This document shows positions 1-6,355 of a DNA stretch of 10,993 nt, piece after piece. The DNA lies in contig JABZGZ010000042.1 in assembly GCA_015259105.1 (NCBI GenBank), forward strand, positions 1 through 10,993, given 5' to 3'. A program made the position numbers and the translations under genes. This DNA is from Atopobium sp. Its GTDB lineage: Bacteria; Actinomycetota; Coriobacteriia; Coriobacteriales; Atopobiaceae. Positions within the stretch are counted from its first letter, which is position 1. Every line of letters starts with the position of its first letter. The notes under the pieces are model-generated. The model saw only the letters and a list, made by a program, of their open reading frames with translations. It was not told where the DNA came from and did no database searches.

Positions 1-227
1 TTCGTGTTCAGCAGGATGTCATCTTTGGCGAGATTGAGATTGAGCACATAGAGGGCGCAGATTCATACCAGCTTGATGAGTCAGTTCTTTTGGAACTAGA
101 AGAACTATCTGGTGATGAGCCAGACCTTGAAGGATTTAACTTGTCTCAAAATGCGCTCCAAGACGTCCAGCAGACGCTATTATCGTTAACTCCAACGCCC
201 GATGAAGCACAGAAAGAGGCGGAATAA
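1..227 (+). CDS. scpA: Segregation and condensation protein A, C-terminal end (partial)
   Basis: The reading frame enters at position 3, is open from the left edge and ends at TAA 225-227, giving 74 visible residues. The start lies outside the window. The first residues read RVQQDVIFGEIEIEHIEG, which resembles the C-terminal winged-helix of ScpA, the part that contacts the SMC head domain. About 50 acidic, glutamine- and leucine-rich residues follow and look like a non-conserved tail. ScpA is the kleisin subunit that bridges SMC heads and, with ScpB, forms the bacterial condensin used in chromosome compaction and segregation. The call rests on this short motif plus the ScpB gene starting three bases after the stop, the usual scpA-scpB pairing. 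The tail itself gives no independent evidence. Confidence 0.8.
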   Translation, partial: RVQQDVIFGEIEIEHIEGADSYQLDESVLLELEELSGDEPDLEGFNLSQNALQDVQQTLLSLTPTPDEAQKEAE

Positions 228-230
228 CTT

Positions 231-905
231 ATGGCAGAAGAACTTACTTATTTAGATTCTGAGTCGCTCAAAGGCGCTTTAGAATCACTGCTTTTGGTTG
301 CAACAGATGCAATCACCACGGCCGACTTTTCCAAGGTCACCAATGCAGCTCCTGCCGAGGTTGCCCAAGCGCTTAAAGAGCTTGCAGAGGAGTACACGCG
401 CTGCAACAGGGGATTTCAGCTCAGAGAGGTAGCTGGCGGTTGGCGTCTCTTTACGCACCCAGCTCACCATCAGCTGGTCAGCGATTTTGTGCTCTCTTGG
501 GATACGCGTCGCCTTTCTCAGGCAGCGCTTGAGACGCTGGCGGTTATTGCTTATCACCAGCCCGTTACTCGTGAGGGCGTCCGTGCTATTCGTGGTGTTA
601 ACTCTGATGGTGTTATCTCTTCACTTCGCGAGAAAAACCTTGTGCGTGAAGTGGGCAAAGAGGCAGATAGGGGACAAGCCATTCTCTATGGCACAACAGC
701 CCTTTTCTTAGAGCGCTTTGGTCTCAAGTCTTTGCGAGATTTGCCGCCGCTGGAAGACTTTGCCCCTGATGAGGAGTCCAAGCAGTTTATTCGCGAGAGA
801 CTCTCTGGCAGAAGCTTCACTTCAACGCTTGAAGAAGCCGCAGAAGACATTGACGATGAGCGCTCCCTTTTGGGAGACAGCTACGATACGCAAGAGGATG
901 CATAG
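231..905 (+). CDS. scpB: Segregation and condensation protein B
   Basis: This 224-residue protein is the ScpB partner of the ScpA kleisin. ScpB dimers bind the central part of ScpA and regulate the SMC ATPase that organises the origin region of the chromosome. Two winged-helix domains are visible: the first around residues 10-85 and the second around 95-170. The second holds the family's most conserved stretch, LSQAALETLAVIAYHQPVTR (residues 95-114), followed by IRGVNSDGVISSL and later LYGTTALFLERFGLKSL. From about residue 176 the tail is acidic and variable, which is common in this family. The ATG lies three bases after the scpA stop, with a purine-rich gaggcgg (216-222) inside the scpA end serving as a likely ribosome site, so the two are probably translationally coupled. 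Length fits the family. Confidence 0.97.
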   Translation: MAEELTYLDSESLKGALESLLLVATDAITTADFSKVTNAAPAEVAQALKELAEEYTRCNRGFQLREVAGGWRLFTHPAHHQLVSDFVLSWDTRRLSQAALETLAVIAYHQPVTREGVRAIRGVNSDGVISSLREKNLVREVGKEADRGQAILYGTTALFLERFGLKSLRDLPPLEDFAPDEESKQFIRERLSGRSFTSTLEEAAEDIDDERSLLGDSYDTQEDA

Positions 906-908
906 GCC

Positions 909-1748
909 GTGGCAGAAGAGCGTATTGTCCCCATGCGCCTGCAGCGCTTTTTGGCGCGTGCGGGAGTGGCTAGCCGTCGTGGCTCTGAGCGCCTGATGAC
1001 CTCTGGTCGCGTCACGGTAAACGGCCAGGTAGTCACCGAGCTTGGTAGCAAGGTTGATCCGCTGGTAGATGTTGTTGCAGTTGACGGCGTTGGCTGCTCA
1101 ATTGCCGAGAAACCCGTCTACTTGATGCTCAACAAACCTGCAGGGTATCTGACTACTATGAAAGACCCTCAGGGTAGACCAACCATTGTGGACATGGTTC
1201 CCACTGACAGATACCCGGGACTTTTCCCTGTTGGACGTCTTGATATGGATACCACGGGTCTTTTGTTCTTTACTACCGATGGTCAGATGGCACAAGAGCT
1301 TTTGCATCCCTCAAAGCATGTATGGAAGCACTATGTTGCTCATGTAGTAGGTACACCTACAGAAGAGCAGCTAAATCGCCTGCGTGAAGGTATTGAGCTT
1401 GAAGACGGTCCTGCTGCTCCTGCTGAGGTTGAGATTGTATCCAACGATGCCAAGATGAAGGCACTTCTCGCCCCACAGGGTTTAGGAAAAACCGGTGGAG
1501 GAGAGCCAAACTCCCTGGTCAGCGTAACTATTAGAGAAGGCAGAAAGCACCAGGTCAAAAAGATGCTTCTGGCTATTCACCATAGAGTTCTCGCACTCCA
1601 CAGAGACACGTTTGGGCCGCTCCATCTTACAGGCGTTAAAGAAGGTGAGTGGAGACTTCTTACAAAAGAGGAAGTTGCCGCTCTGGAGCGCACTATTGGT
1701 AGAGAGCCTGGTGCTTCTCCCATCATGCCTTTACATGTCATCAAGTAA
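909..1748 (+). CDS. rluB: 23S rRNA pseudouridine synthase, RluB/RsuA family
   Basis: The 279-residue protein has the RsuA/RluB/RluE/RluF architecture: an N-terminal S4 RNA-binding domain (about residues 9-60, LQRFLARAGVASRRGSE) and a pseudouridine synthase domain (about 68-245). The catalytic motif GRLDMDTTGL is at 109-118, with Asp112 as the predicted nucleophile. LMLNKPAGY (72-80) and the C-terminal IREGRKHQVKKML also match the family. By homology it isomerises a uridine in helix 89 of 23S rRNA; the exact site is not readable from sequence. The C-terminal extension is short. The listed start is GTG, three bases past the scpB stop, with agagg at 893-897. An in-frame ATG at 933 would begin MRLQRFL, much like short-leader homologues, and is a credible alternative. 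Its place after scpAB follows the conserved actinobacterial order. Confidence 0.94.
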   Translation: MAEERIVPMRLQRFLARAGVASRRGSERLMTSGRVTVNGQVVTELGSKVDPLVDVVAVDGVGCSIAEKPVYLMLNKPAGYLTTMKDPQGRPTIVDMVPTDRYPGLFPVGRLDMDTTGLLFFTTDGQMAQELLHPSKHVWKHYVAHVVGTPTEEQLNRLREGIELEDGPAAPAEVEIVSNDAKMKALLAPQGLGKTGGGEPNSLVSVTIREGRKHQVKKMLLAIHHRVLALHRDTFGPLHLTGVKEGEWRLLTKEEVAALERTIGREPGASPIMPLHVIK

Positions 1749-1812
1749 TTACTAGTCGCACGATTTCTAAACGCACGTCAAACAGCTCAAACACGCCCAG
1801 AGAGGAGACATA
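1749..1812 (+). other. 64-bp gap between rluB and the histidine phosphatase gene
   Basis: This is the longest non-coding gap in the window. It is AC-rich and contains ACTAGT (1750-1755), a 6-bp palindrome that looks incidental. I found no convincing -35/-10 pair, no GC-rich hairpin followed by a T run, and no riboswitch-like structure. Its only clear element is the ribosome-binding sequence at its right end. Transcription most likely reads through from rluB. Confidence 0.5.
1803..1808 (+). promoter_or_regulatory. Ribosome-binding site of the histidine phosphatase gene
   Basis: AGGAGA sits four bases before the ATG at 1813 and is one of the strongest Shine-Dalgarno matches in the window. It supports that start over the nearby overlapping ATG at 1823, which opens a different, shorter frame. 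Confidence 0.75.
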
Positions 1813-2523
1813 ATGCAGCCATTTGAAGTTCCAGCTCAGGTTCATCGTATTTTGTTTATGCGCCATCCAGAGAGTGTGGCTAATACACAGCGCTTTTTCA
1901 GCGGCAGAAGAGACGTTGAGCTTACCGAGCATGGCGTTGAACAGCGAGATCACGCCGTTCGTGCACTTGTTGCATTTCATCCAGATAGAATTTGGACCTC
2001 TCCTTTATCTCGCTGCAAAGACATGGCCCAGATGGCTGCCACCGAGCTTGGTATTCCTTGTGAGGTAAAAGATGACCTTGCAGAGATGGATTTTGGCATT
2101 CTAGAAAGCAAGCGTTTTGCTGACGCAGAAGAGATTTTAAAGCCCTATGGGCTTACGTTTCCTTGGGCCTCAGACAAAAACGGCCACTCCATACCTGCTC
2201 CAGAAGCAGAGTCATACGAGCAGGTAAGAAGCAGGTGTCGCACTATTCTTAACGAGCTTTCCAGTCTTTCTGGACGTACCGTTTGTATTTCTCACGGCGG
2301 CTATTTGCGCTCTATGATGGCAGAGATTTTTGGCATCCCAGGTAGTTCAAGCTGGAATGTACATCTTGCAAATGTCTCTTCAATCTTCTTTACTAGTACA
2401 GGCAGTTCTGATTTCAAGCTTGGTGGATTTAACCTTGATCCAGAAGAGGTTATTCGTCGTTCCACTGAGCCAAGTTTTTACGATTTTCGTGACATTTGGG
2501 GTGTCACCAAGGGGGATAAGTAA
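1813..2523 (+). CDS. Histidine phosphatase (phosphoglycerate mutase-like) superfamily protein
   Basis: This 236-residue protein belongs to the branch-1 histidine phosphatases, which use a phospho-histidine intermediate. Expected catalytic residues are present: Arg17-His18 in LFMRHPES (nucleophile His18), Arg67 in SPLSRC, Glu91 in LAEMDFG (acid/base) and His161 in CISHGG. The usual RHG triplet is RHP here, a departure from consensus next to the nucleophile. GRRDVELTEHG (31-41) matches the conserved GRxDxxLTxxG segment. The pattern resembles broad-specificity phosphatases and alpha-ribazole phosphatases (CobC/PhoE-like) more than glycolytic phosphoglycerate mutase. The substrate cannot be told, and no cobalamin genes are nearby. 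No signal peptide is seen, so it should be cytoplasmic. The stop overlaps the next start as TAATG, suggesting translational coupling to the Cmk-PlsC fusion. Confidence 0.88.
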   Translation: MQPFEVPAQVHRILFMRHPESVANTQRFFSGRRDVELTEHGVEQRDHAVRALVAFHPDRIWTSPLSRCKDMAQMAATELGIPCEVKDDLAEMDFGILESKRFADAEEILKPYGLTFPWASDKNGHSIPAPEAESYEQVRSRCRTILNELSSLSGRTVCISHGGYLRSMMAEIFGIPGSSSWNVHLANVSSIFFTSTGSSDFKLGGFNLDPEEVIRRSTEPSFYDFRDIWGVTKGDK

Positions 2524-4067
2524 TGATTGTTGCTATTGACGGCCCAGCAGGCTCCGGAAAGTCTACGGTTGCTCGTGCCCTTTCTGATCGCCTGGATTTG
2601 ATTTTCCTTGATACGGGTGCAATGTATCGCTCCGTAACCGTAGAATGCCTGCGTCAGGGCATCGATATGACTGATACCGAGAAAATCATTCAGGTTGCAC
2701 GCAGCATTAGCATCTCGTTTGGTAACTCCGCAAACGGTCAGACCGTCTACGCAAACGGCTCAAACGTTACGACAGAGATTCGTACTCCTGAGGTAGATAG
2801 AAACGTTAGTGCTGTTGCAGCCATTCCTGAGGTCCGTGAGGCTATGGTCACGCTTCAGCGTCGCGCGGGCGAGAATGGCGATGTAGTCGCAGAAGGTCGT
2901 GACATTGGCACCGTGGTATTCCCCGAGGCTGATGTAAAGGTTTTCTTGACCGCAGATCCTGCTGCTCGTGCTCACCGCCGAGCCGTTCAGCGCCAGGGGG
3001 GAGACGCAGCTACCGGAAACGATGCCCAGGTAGACGCCAAGAGTGAGGAGAAGATCCTCGAAGACATCAAGGCTCGCGATAAGGCTGATTCTGAGCGTAA
3101 GGCAGCACCACTTCGTGCTGCAGAAGATGCCCACCACATTGACTCTTCTGCGCTTTCTGTTGAAGAGGTTATTGCAGCTATTATTGCCCTGCATCCAGGA
3201 CTCGGCAAAAGAGATGCACGCAACCACAGGGCTTCTCACCAGGGAAATGGATCAGAGAGCAGCTCTTCTGATGATGGGAAGTCTCACACGGAAGAGCCTA
3301 AGCGCTCCGAGAAAAAGTCTTCTATAGCAGCGGCATCTAAGCGTTTGCGTCCTTTTGGCGGAAACTCATTTGATGATTATTACGATACCGCGCTTGCTGA
3401 TTTTCCAGCTCCAGCCAAGTTCTTTAAATGGCTGGCAGTCAGTGTGCTTGGACTGATTACAAAAATTTGGTTTAGATGGCGCTGGGACAATGACCAACTC
3501 TTTGTTGGCGATAAGACCCCTCGAGTTCTTATCATGAACCATCCAACATTTTTGGACCCCATTGTTACTGTTGTCCACCTGCTTGTTCACGGTATTCCCG
3601 TGAGAACCATCTACAAGAGTGAGTTCAACAAATTCAAACCGCTTCAGTGGGCGCTTTCTAGACTGGGCGGTATCCCAGTAGATCGCGGAACTGCTGATAT
3701 GAAGGCAATTCGTCGTGCAACCACGGCACTTTCTAGGGGAGAAATGCTTCTCATTTATCCTGAGGGTACCAGGGTTAGAAGCAACACTGAGCGTGGAGAA
3801 ACCCATGGCGGCTTTGCGCTTATTGCTCAGCTTGCCAAGGTAGATGTTCAGCCACTGGCCATTATTGGCGCGCTTGATATTAAGAAAAAAGGTTCTCCGC
3901 TGGTTAAGCCTGTAAAGGTGTATCTTCGTGCAGGTCAGAAGGTTTCTTTTAATGATCTGACTTCTACAAAGCGTAAAGATCAGGCAAAAGAGATGGAAGA
4001 AATAGCCATGGAGAGGGTATACGAACTAAGAGATGCAATGCTCAAAGAGCATCCCGGAAGGAATTAG
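2523..4067 (+). CDS. cmk: Cytidylate kinase / 1-acylglycerol-3-phosphate acyltransferase fusion
   Basis: One 514-residue frame encodes two enzymes. Residues 1-225 are a full-length (d)CMP kinase: P-loop GPAGSGKST (7-15), LDTGAMYR (29-36), GRDIGTVVFP (125-134) and the RDxxDxxR lid motif at 185-192. It phosphorylates CMP and dCMP with ATP. Residues 226-285 form a polar Ser/Lys/Glu/His-rich linker without recognisable fold. Residues 295-510 are a PlsC/LPLAT acyltransferase: catalytic HX4D as NHPTFLD (His340, Asp345), GGIPVDR (382-388) and YPEGTR (412-417). It should acylate lysophosphatidate to phosphatidate. A hydrophobic stretch at 301-317 suggests membrane association of that half. The reading frame is intact across the junction, with no stop or frameshift. 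An aaggggg sequence at 2509-2515 precedes the ATG, which overlaps the upstream stop. I know of separate adjacent cmk and plsC genes in clostridia, and I infer a fused form here. Confidence 0.95.
   Translation: MIVAIDGPAGSGKSTVARALSDRLDLIFLDTGAMYRSVTVECLRQGIDMTDTEKIIQVARSISISFGNSANGQTVYANGSNVTTEIRTPEVDRNVSAVAAIPEVREAMVTLQRRAGENGDVVAEGRDIGTVVFPEADVKVFLTADPAARAHRRAVQRQGGDAATGNDAQVDAKSEEKILEDIKARDKADSERKAAPLRAAEDAHHIDSSALSVEEVIAAIIALHPGLGKRDARNHRASHQGNGSESSSSDDGKSHTEEPKRSEKKSSIAAASKRLRPFGGNSFDDYYDTALADFPAPAKFFKWLAVSVLGLITKIWFRWRWDNDQLFVGDKTPRVLIMNHPTFLDPIVTVVHLLVHGIPVRTIYKSEFNKFKPLQWALSRLGGIPVDRGTADMKAIRRATTALSRGEMLLIYPEGTRVRSNTERGETHGGFALIAQLAKVDVQPLAIIGALDIKKKGSPLVKPVKVYLRAGQKVSFNDLTSTKRKDQAKEMEEIAMERVYELRDAMLKEHPGRN
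4056..4062 (+). promoter_or_regulatory. Ribosome-binding site supporting the GTG start of ispH
   Basis: GGAAGGA lies eight bases before GTG 4071 and inside the last codons of the Cmk-PlsC gene. It supports the GTG start, which also gives the expected IspH N-terminus with the first cluster cysteine at residue 13. Confidence 0.7.
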
Positions 4068-4070
4068 TTC

Positions 4071-4925
4071 GTGCCTACTATCAAAATTGCCGATGAAGCA
4101 GGCGCTTGTTACGGTGTAGAAAGAGCTCTTCAGATGGTCCAGCAGGCCGTCAAAGATGCTCATGCGCCGGTGCGCACGCTTGGTCCGCTTATTCATAACC
4201 CTCGCGTTGTCACGTCCCTTAAAGACCAGGGCGTAGAGGTAGTTGATTCCGCTTCTGAAGCCGCAGGAAGTGCGCTATTGTTGCGCACACATGGTGTAAC
4301 TCCTCAAGAGGAGCAGATTGCCAAGGACGGCTGTGTTGACGTACTTGACGCAACCTGTCCGTTTGTAAAGAAAGCTCACGGAGCCGCAGAACTTCTCGCC
4401 AAGCAGGGCTATGCCGTGTATGTGGTAGGAGAGTCCGGACATCCTGAGGTAGAAGCTACGCTGGCTCACGTGCCAGGTTCTTTGGCTATTGACTCAGTAG
4501 AAGAGGTTGCAGCACAGGCAGACGCCATGAGAGCTGCAAAGAAGGTTGGCCTGGTAGTACAGACCACCATGAGCGCCGCTAAGCTCTCTGAAGTAGTTAA
4601 CGCGGTACTTCCGCTTGTTGACGAGCTTCGCGTTATGAATACCATCTGCGAGGCTACTGCGGGCCATCAGGACTCGTGCATGAGGCTTGCAAAAGAGTCT
4701 GATGTCATGATTATTATTGGCGGCAGGATTTCTGCTAATACCACTCGCTTGGCAGAGATTTCTAAGCTCTATTGTCCTGCAACCTATCACATTGAAGGTG
4801 CCGATGAGCTTGAGGTTTCTTGGTTTGAGGGAGCAGAGCATATTGGTATTACCGCCGGCGCTTCGACGCCAGAGGCTCATATCAACGCAGTTAAATCAGC
4901 TATTGAACAAATCGTAGGCGCCTAA
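4071..4925 (+). CDS. ispH: 4-hydroxy-3-methylbut-2-enyl diphosphate reductase
   Basis: This 284-residue enzyme catalyses the last step of the MEP (non-mevalonate) isoprenoid pathway, reducing HMBPP to IPP and DMAPP with a [4Fe-4S] cluster. The three cluster cysteines are in place: Cys13 in GACYGV, Cys96 in DATCPFVKK and Cys193 in NTICEAT. Substrate-binding residues are also present: His42 (GPLIHNP), His74 (RTHGV), His124 and Glu126 (GHPEVE), Thr165/Thr166 (QTT), and Ser221/Asn223 (RISANTTR). Length is usual for the short bacterial form. The GTG start is three bases after the preceding stop and has a good ribosome site. Placement beside cmk-plsC recalls clostridial genomes, where ispH is often adjacent to or fused with ribosomal protein S1; no S1 domain is present here. 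It requires electron donors and Fe-S assembly encoded elsewhere. Confidence 0.97.
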   Translation: MPTIKIADEAGACYGVERALQMVQQAVKDAHAPVRTLGPLIHNPRVVTSLKDQGVEVVDSASEAAGSALLLRTHGVTPQEEQIAKDGCVDVLDATCPFVKKAHGAAELLAKQGYAVYVVGESGHPEVEATLAHVPGSLAIDSVEEVAAQADAMRAAKKVGLVVQTTMSAAKLSEVVNAVLPLVDELRVMNTICEATAGHQDSCMRLAKESDVMIIIGGRISANTTRLAEISKLYCPATYHIEGADELEVSWFEGAEHIGITAGASTPEAHINAVKSAIEQIVGA

Positions 4926-4926
4926 C

Positions 4927-6309
4927 ATGGAACAGCGCGCAGACTACGGAAATACAAAATCTGGTGGACTTGGTGCGCTTATTGAGTCCGTTGAAGAGGG
5001 TAGTCCTGCGTGGAAGGCTGGCCTTGAGCCCGGCATGATTATCGAGAAGGTCAATGGCGTAGTGCCAAAAGATCTGATTGATTGGCGTTGGGAGGCCGAC
5101 GGCTCCCTCTGTGAGCTTGAAGTATCTGTTCCTGGTGATGATGAGCTCTATGAGTGCGTGCTTGAGCGCGAGTCTGGAGAAGACTGGGGCGTTGACTTTG
5201 TTGATGTGCTCTTTGATGGTATCAAGACCTGCGTAAACGCTTGTCAGTTTTGCTTTATGGCTATGCTGCCAGAAGACATGCGCCCTTCTCTTTCAATCAG
5301 GGATGACGATTATCGCCTGAGCTTCTTGCAGGGCAATTTTGTTACGCTCACTAACCTTACTGACGAGGATGTTGAGCGCATCATCTCTCACAAGCTTGAG
5401 CCTATGAATGTCTCGCTTCATGCAATTTCGCCTGACGTGCGCCGCAATTTAATTGGTGCTCGCGCTGCTAGAGGCATTGAAGTTCTCGAGAAACTTATGG
5501 ACGCTGGCATTGAGATCCACGGCCAGATTGTTTTGTGCCCTAACATCAATGACGGTGAAGAACTTGATAAAACGCTTGATTGGGTAGAGGCTCACCAGCA
5601 GATTACCTCGTTGGCCATTGTTCCCCTTGGCTATACCAAAGACTCCAAACGCTTTACGCATTCGTATTCTGATGACGTAGAGCTATCCCGCTCTGTAGTC
5701 AAAATTGTTGAACCATACCAGGAGCGTGCACGAGCTTCTTTGGGCATTACGCGCTTCCAGCTCTCTGACGAGTTCTACGTAGACGCTCAGCTACCTATTC
5801 CACCTGCGTATACCTATGACGGTTATCCGCAATTTTATGACGGTATTGGTATGCTCAGAAGCTTCCTCGATGAGGCTGAAGAGGTCTGTAGCGTTATGCG
5901 TACCGCTCTTGATGAGGCAGATACCTATCTTTCTGCCCGCTCTCGCAAGATTTTACTGATCGTAGGAGAAGCTGCTCAGCAAACCATCCAGACCTTCTGC
6001 GACGACTGGTCAGCTGACGGCAACGTTTCTACTTTTGCCGTGCGCAACGATTTCTTTGGTGGAGACGTTAATGTCACAGGACTTATCTGCGCCGTTGATC
6101 TTCTCGCCCAGGTACCTGAAGACCTCACAAACATTTTGGTAGTACTCCCTGAGGTCATGTTTAACTTTGATAAAGTCACGCTTGACGGCATGTCACTGGC
6201 AGATTTAACTGCGCAGCTAGAGGCTCGCGGCGCCAAAGTCATCATGTCAATTCCTGGTCCCACAAACATTGCCAAGTCGTGCATTAAAGCGCTCAAAGAG
6301 TGGGATTAG
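4927..6309 (+). CDS. DUF512 family protein: PDZ domain plus radical-SAM-like Fe-S domain, function unknown
   Basis: This 460-residue protein has three parts. Residues 12-55 look like a PDZ-type peptide-binding module (GALIESVEEGSPAWKAGLEPG). Residues 95-240 form a radical-SAM-like domain with a CX3CX2C cluster motif at Cys102, Cys106 and Cys109, followed by MRPSLSIRDDDYRLSFLQGN, a hallmark of this family. Residues 240-450 match the DUF512 region, including PIPPAYTYDGYPQFYDGIGM. The set corresponds to the family once described as a putative Fe-S oxidoreductase in cyanobacteria and clostridia. No reaction or substrate has been established that I know of. Start ATG is one base after the ispH stop, with only a weak ribosome site (tagg, 4912-4915), so translation probably depends on coupling. 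Its position directly before der is shared with many clostridia. Length is normal and the protein seems cytoplasmic. Confidence 0.9.
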   Translation: MEQRADYGNTKSGGLGALIESVEEGSPAWKAGLEPGMIIEKVNGVVPKDLIDWRWEADGSLCELEVSVPGDDELYECVLERESGEDWGVDFVDVLFDGIKTCVNACQFCFMAMLPEDMRPSLSIRDDDYRLSFLQGNFVTLTNLTDEDVERIISHKLEPMNVSLHAISPDVRRNLIGARAARGIEVLEKLMDAGIEIHGQIVLCPNINDGEELDKTLDWVEAHQQITSLAIVPLGYTKDSKRFTHSYSDDVELSRSVVKIVEPYQERARASLGITRFQLSDEFYVDAQLPIPPAYTYDGYPQFYDGIGMLRSFLDEAEEVCSVMRTALDEADTYLSARSRKILLIVGEAAQQTIQTFCDDWSADGNVSTFAVRNDFFGGDVNVTGLICAVDLLAQVPEDLTNILVVLPEVMFNFDKVTLDGMSLADLTAQLEARGAKVIMSIPGPTNIAKSCIKALKEWD

Positions 6310-6320
6310 CCACGTATTGC

Positions 6321-6329
6321 TGGTATTAT
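6321..6329 (+). promoter_or_regulatory. Candidate extended -10 promoter ahead of der
   Basis: TGGTATTAT matches the extended -10 consensus TGnTATAAT at all but one informative base. It lies in the 46-bp gap between the DUF512 gene and der, so a transcript could start near 6336 with a short leader. No good -35 hexamer is seen at 17 bp, which extended -10 promoters can tolerate. This is a by-eye match and could be chance. Confidence 0.3.
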
Positions 6330-6344
6330 TAAACCAACTGAATG

Positions 6345-6353
6345 AAAGGTGAG
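6345..6353 (+). promoter_or_regulatory. Ribosome-binding site of der
   Basis: AAAGGTGAG precedes ATG 6356 by two bases at its right end. It matches the right-hand half of the extended Shine-Dalgarno sequence (AAAGGAGGTGAT) and fixes the der start, which also gives the conserved N-terminal P-loop at residues 10-17. Confidence 0.7.
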
Positions 6354-6355
6354 AC

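Noticed and set aside
1813..2523. Glycolytic phosphoglycerate mutase (gpmA)
   Set aside because: The region between the nucleophile and the acid/base glutamate lacks the GpmA-type insert and signature, and the overall pattern fits the broader phosphatase branch.
2760..3239. A 159-codon minus-strand open frame inside the Cmk half of the fusion
   Set aside because: It is embedded in a clearly conserved kinase sequence and has no motif; it is explained by codon bias of the + strand gene.
3198..3380. Possible gene break between the cmk and plsC halves
   Set aside because: The frame runs through the linker without a stop, there is no start codon with a ribosome site at the beginning of the acyltransferase part, and the linker composition is typical of an interdomain spacer.
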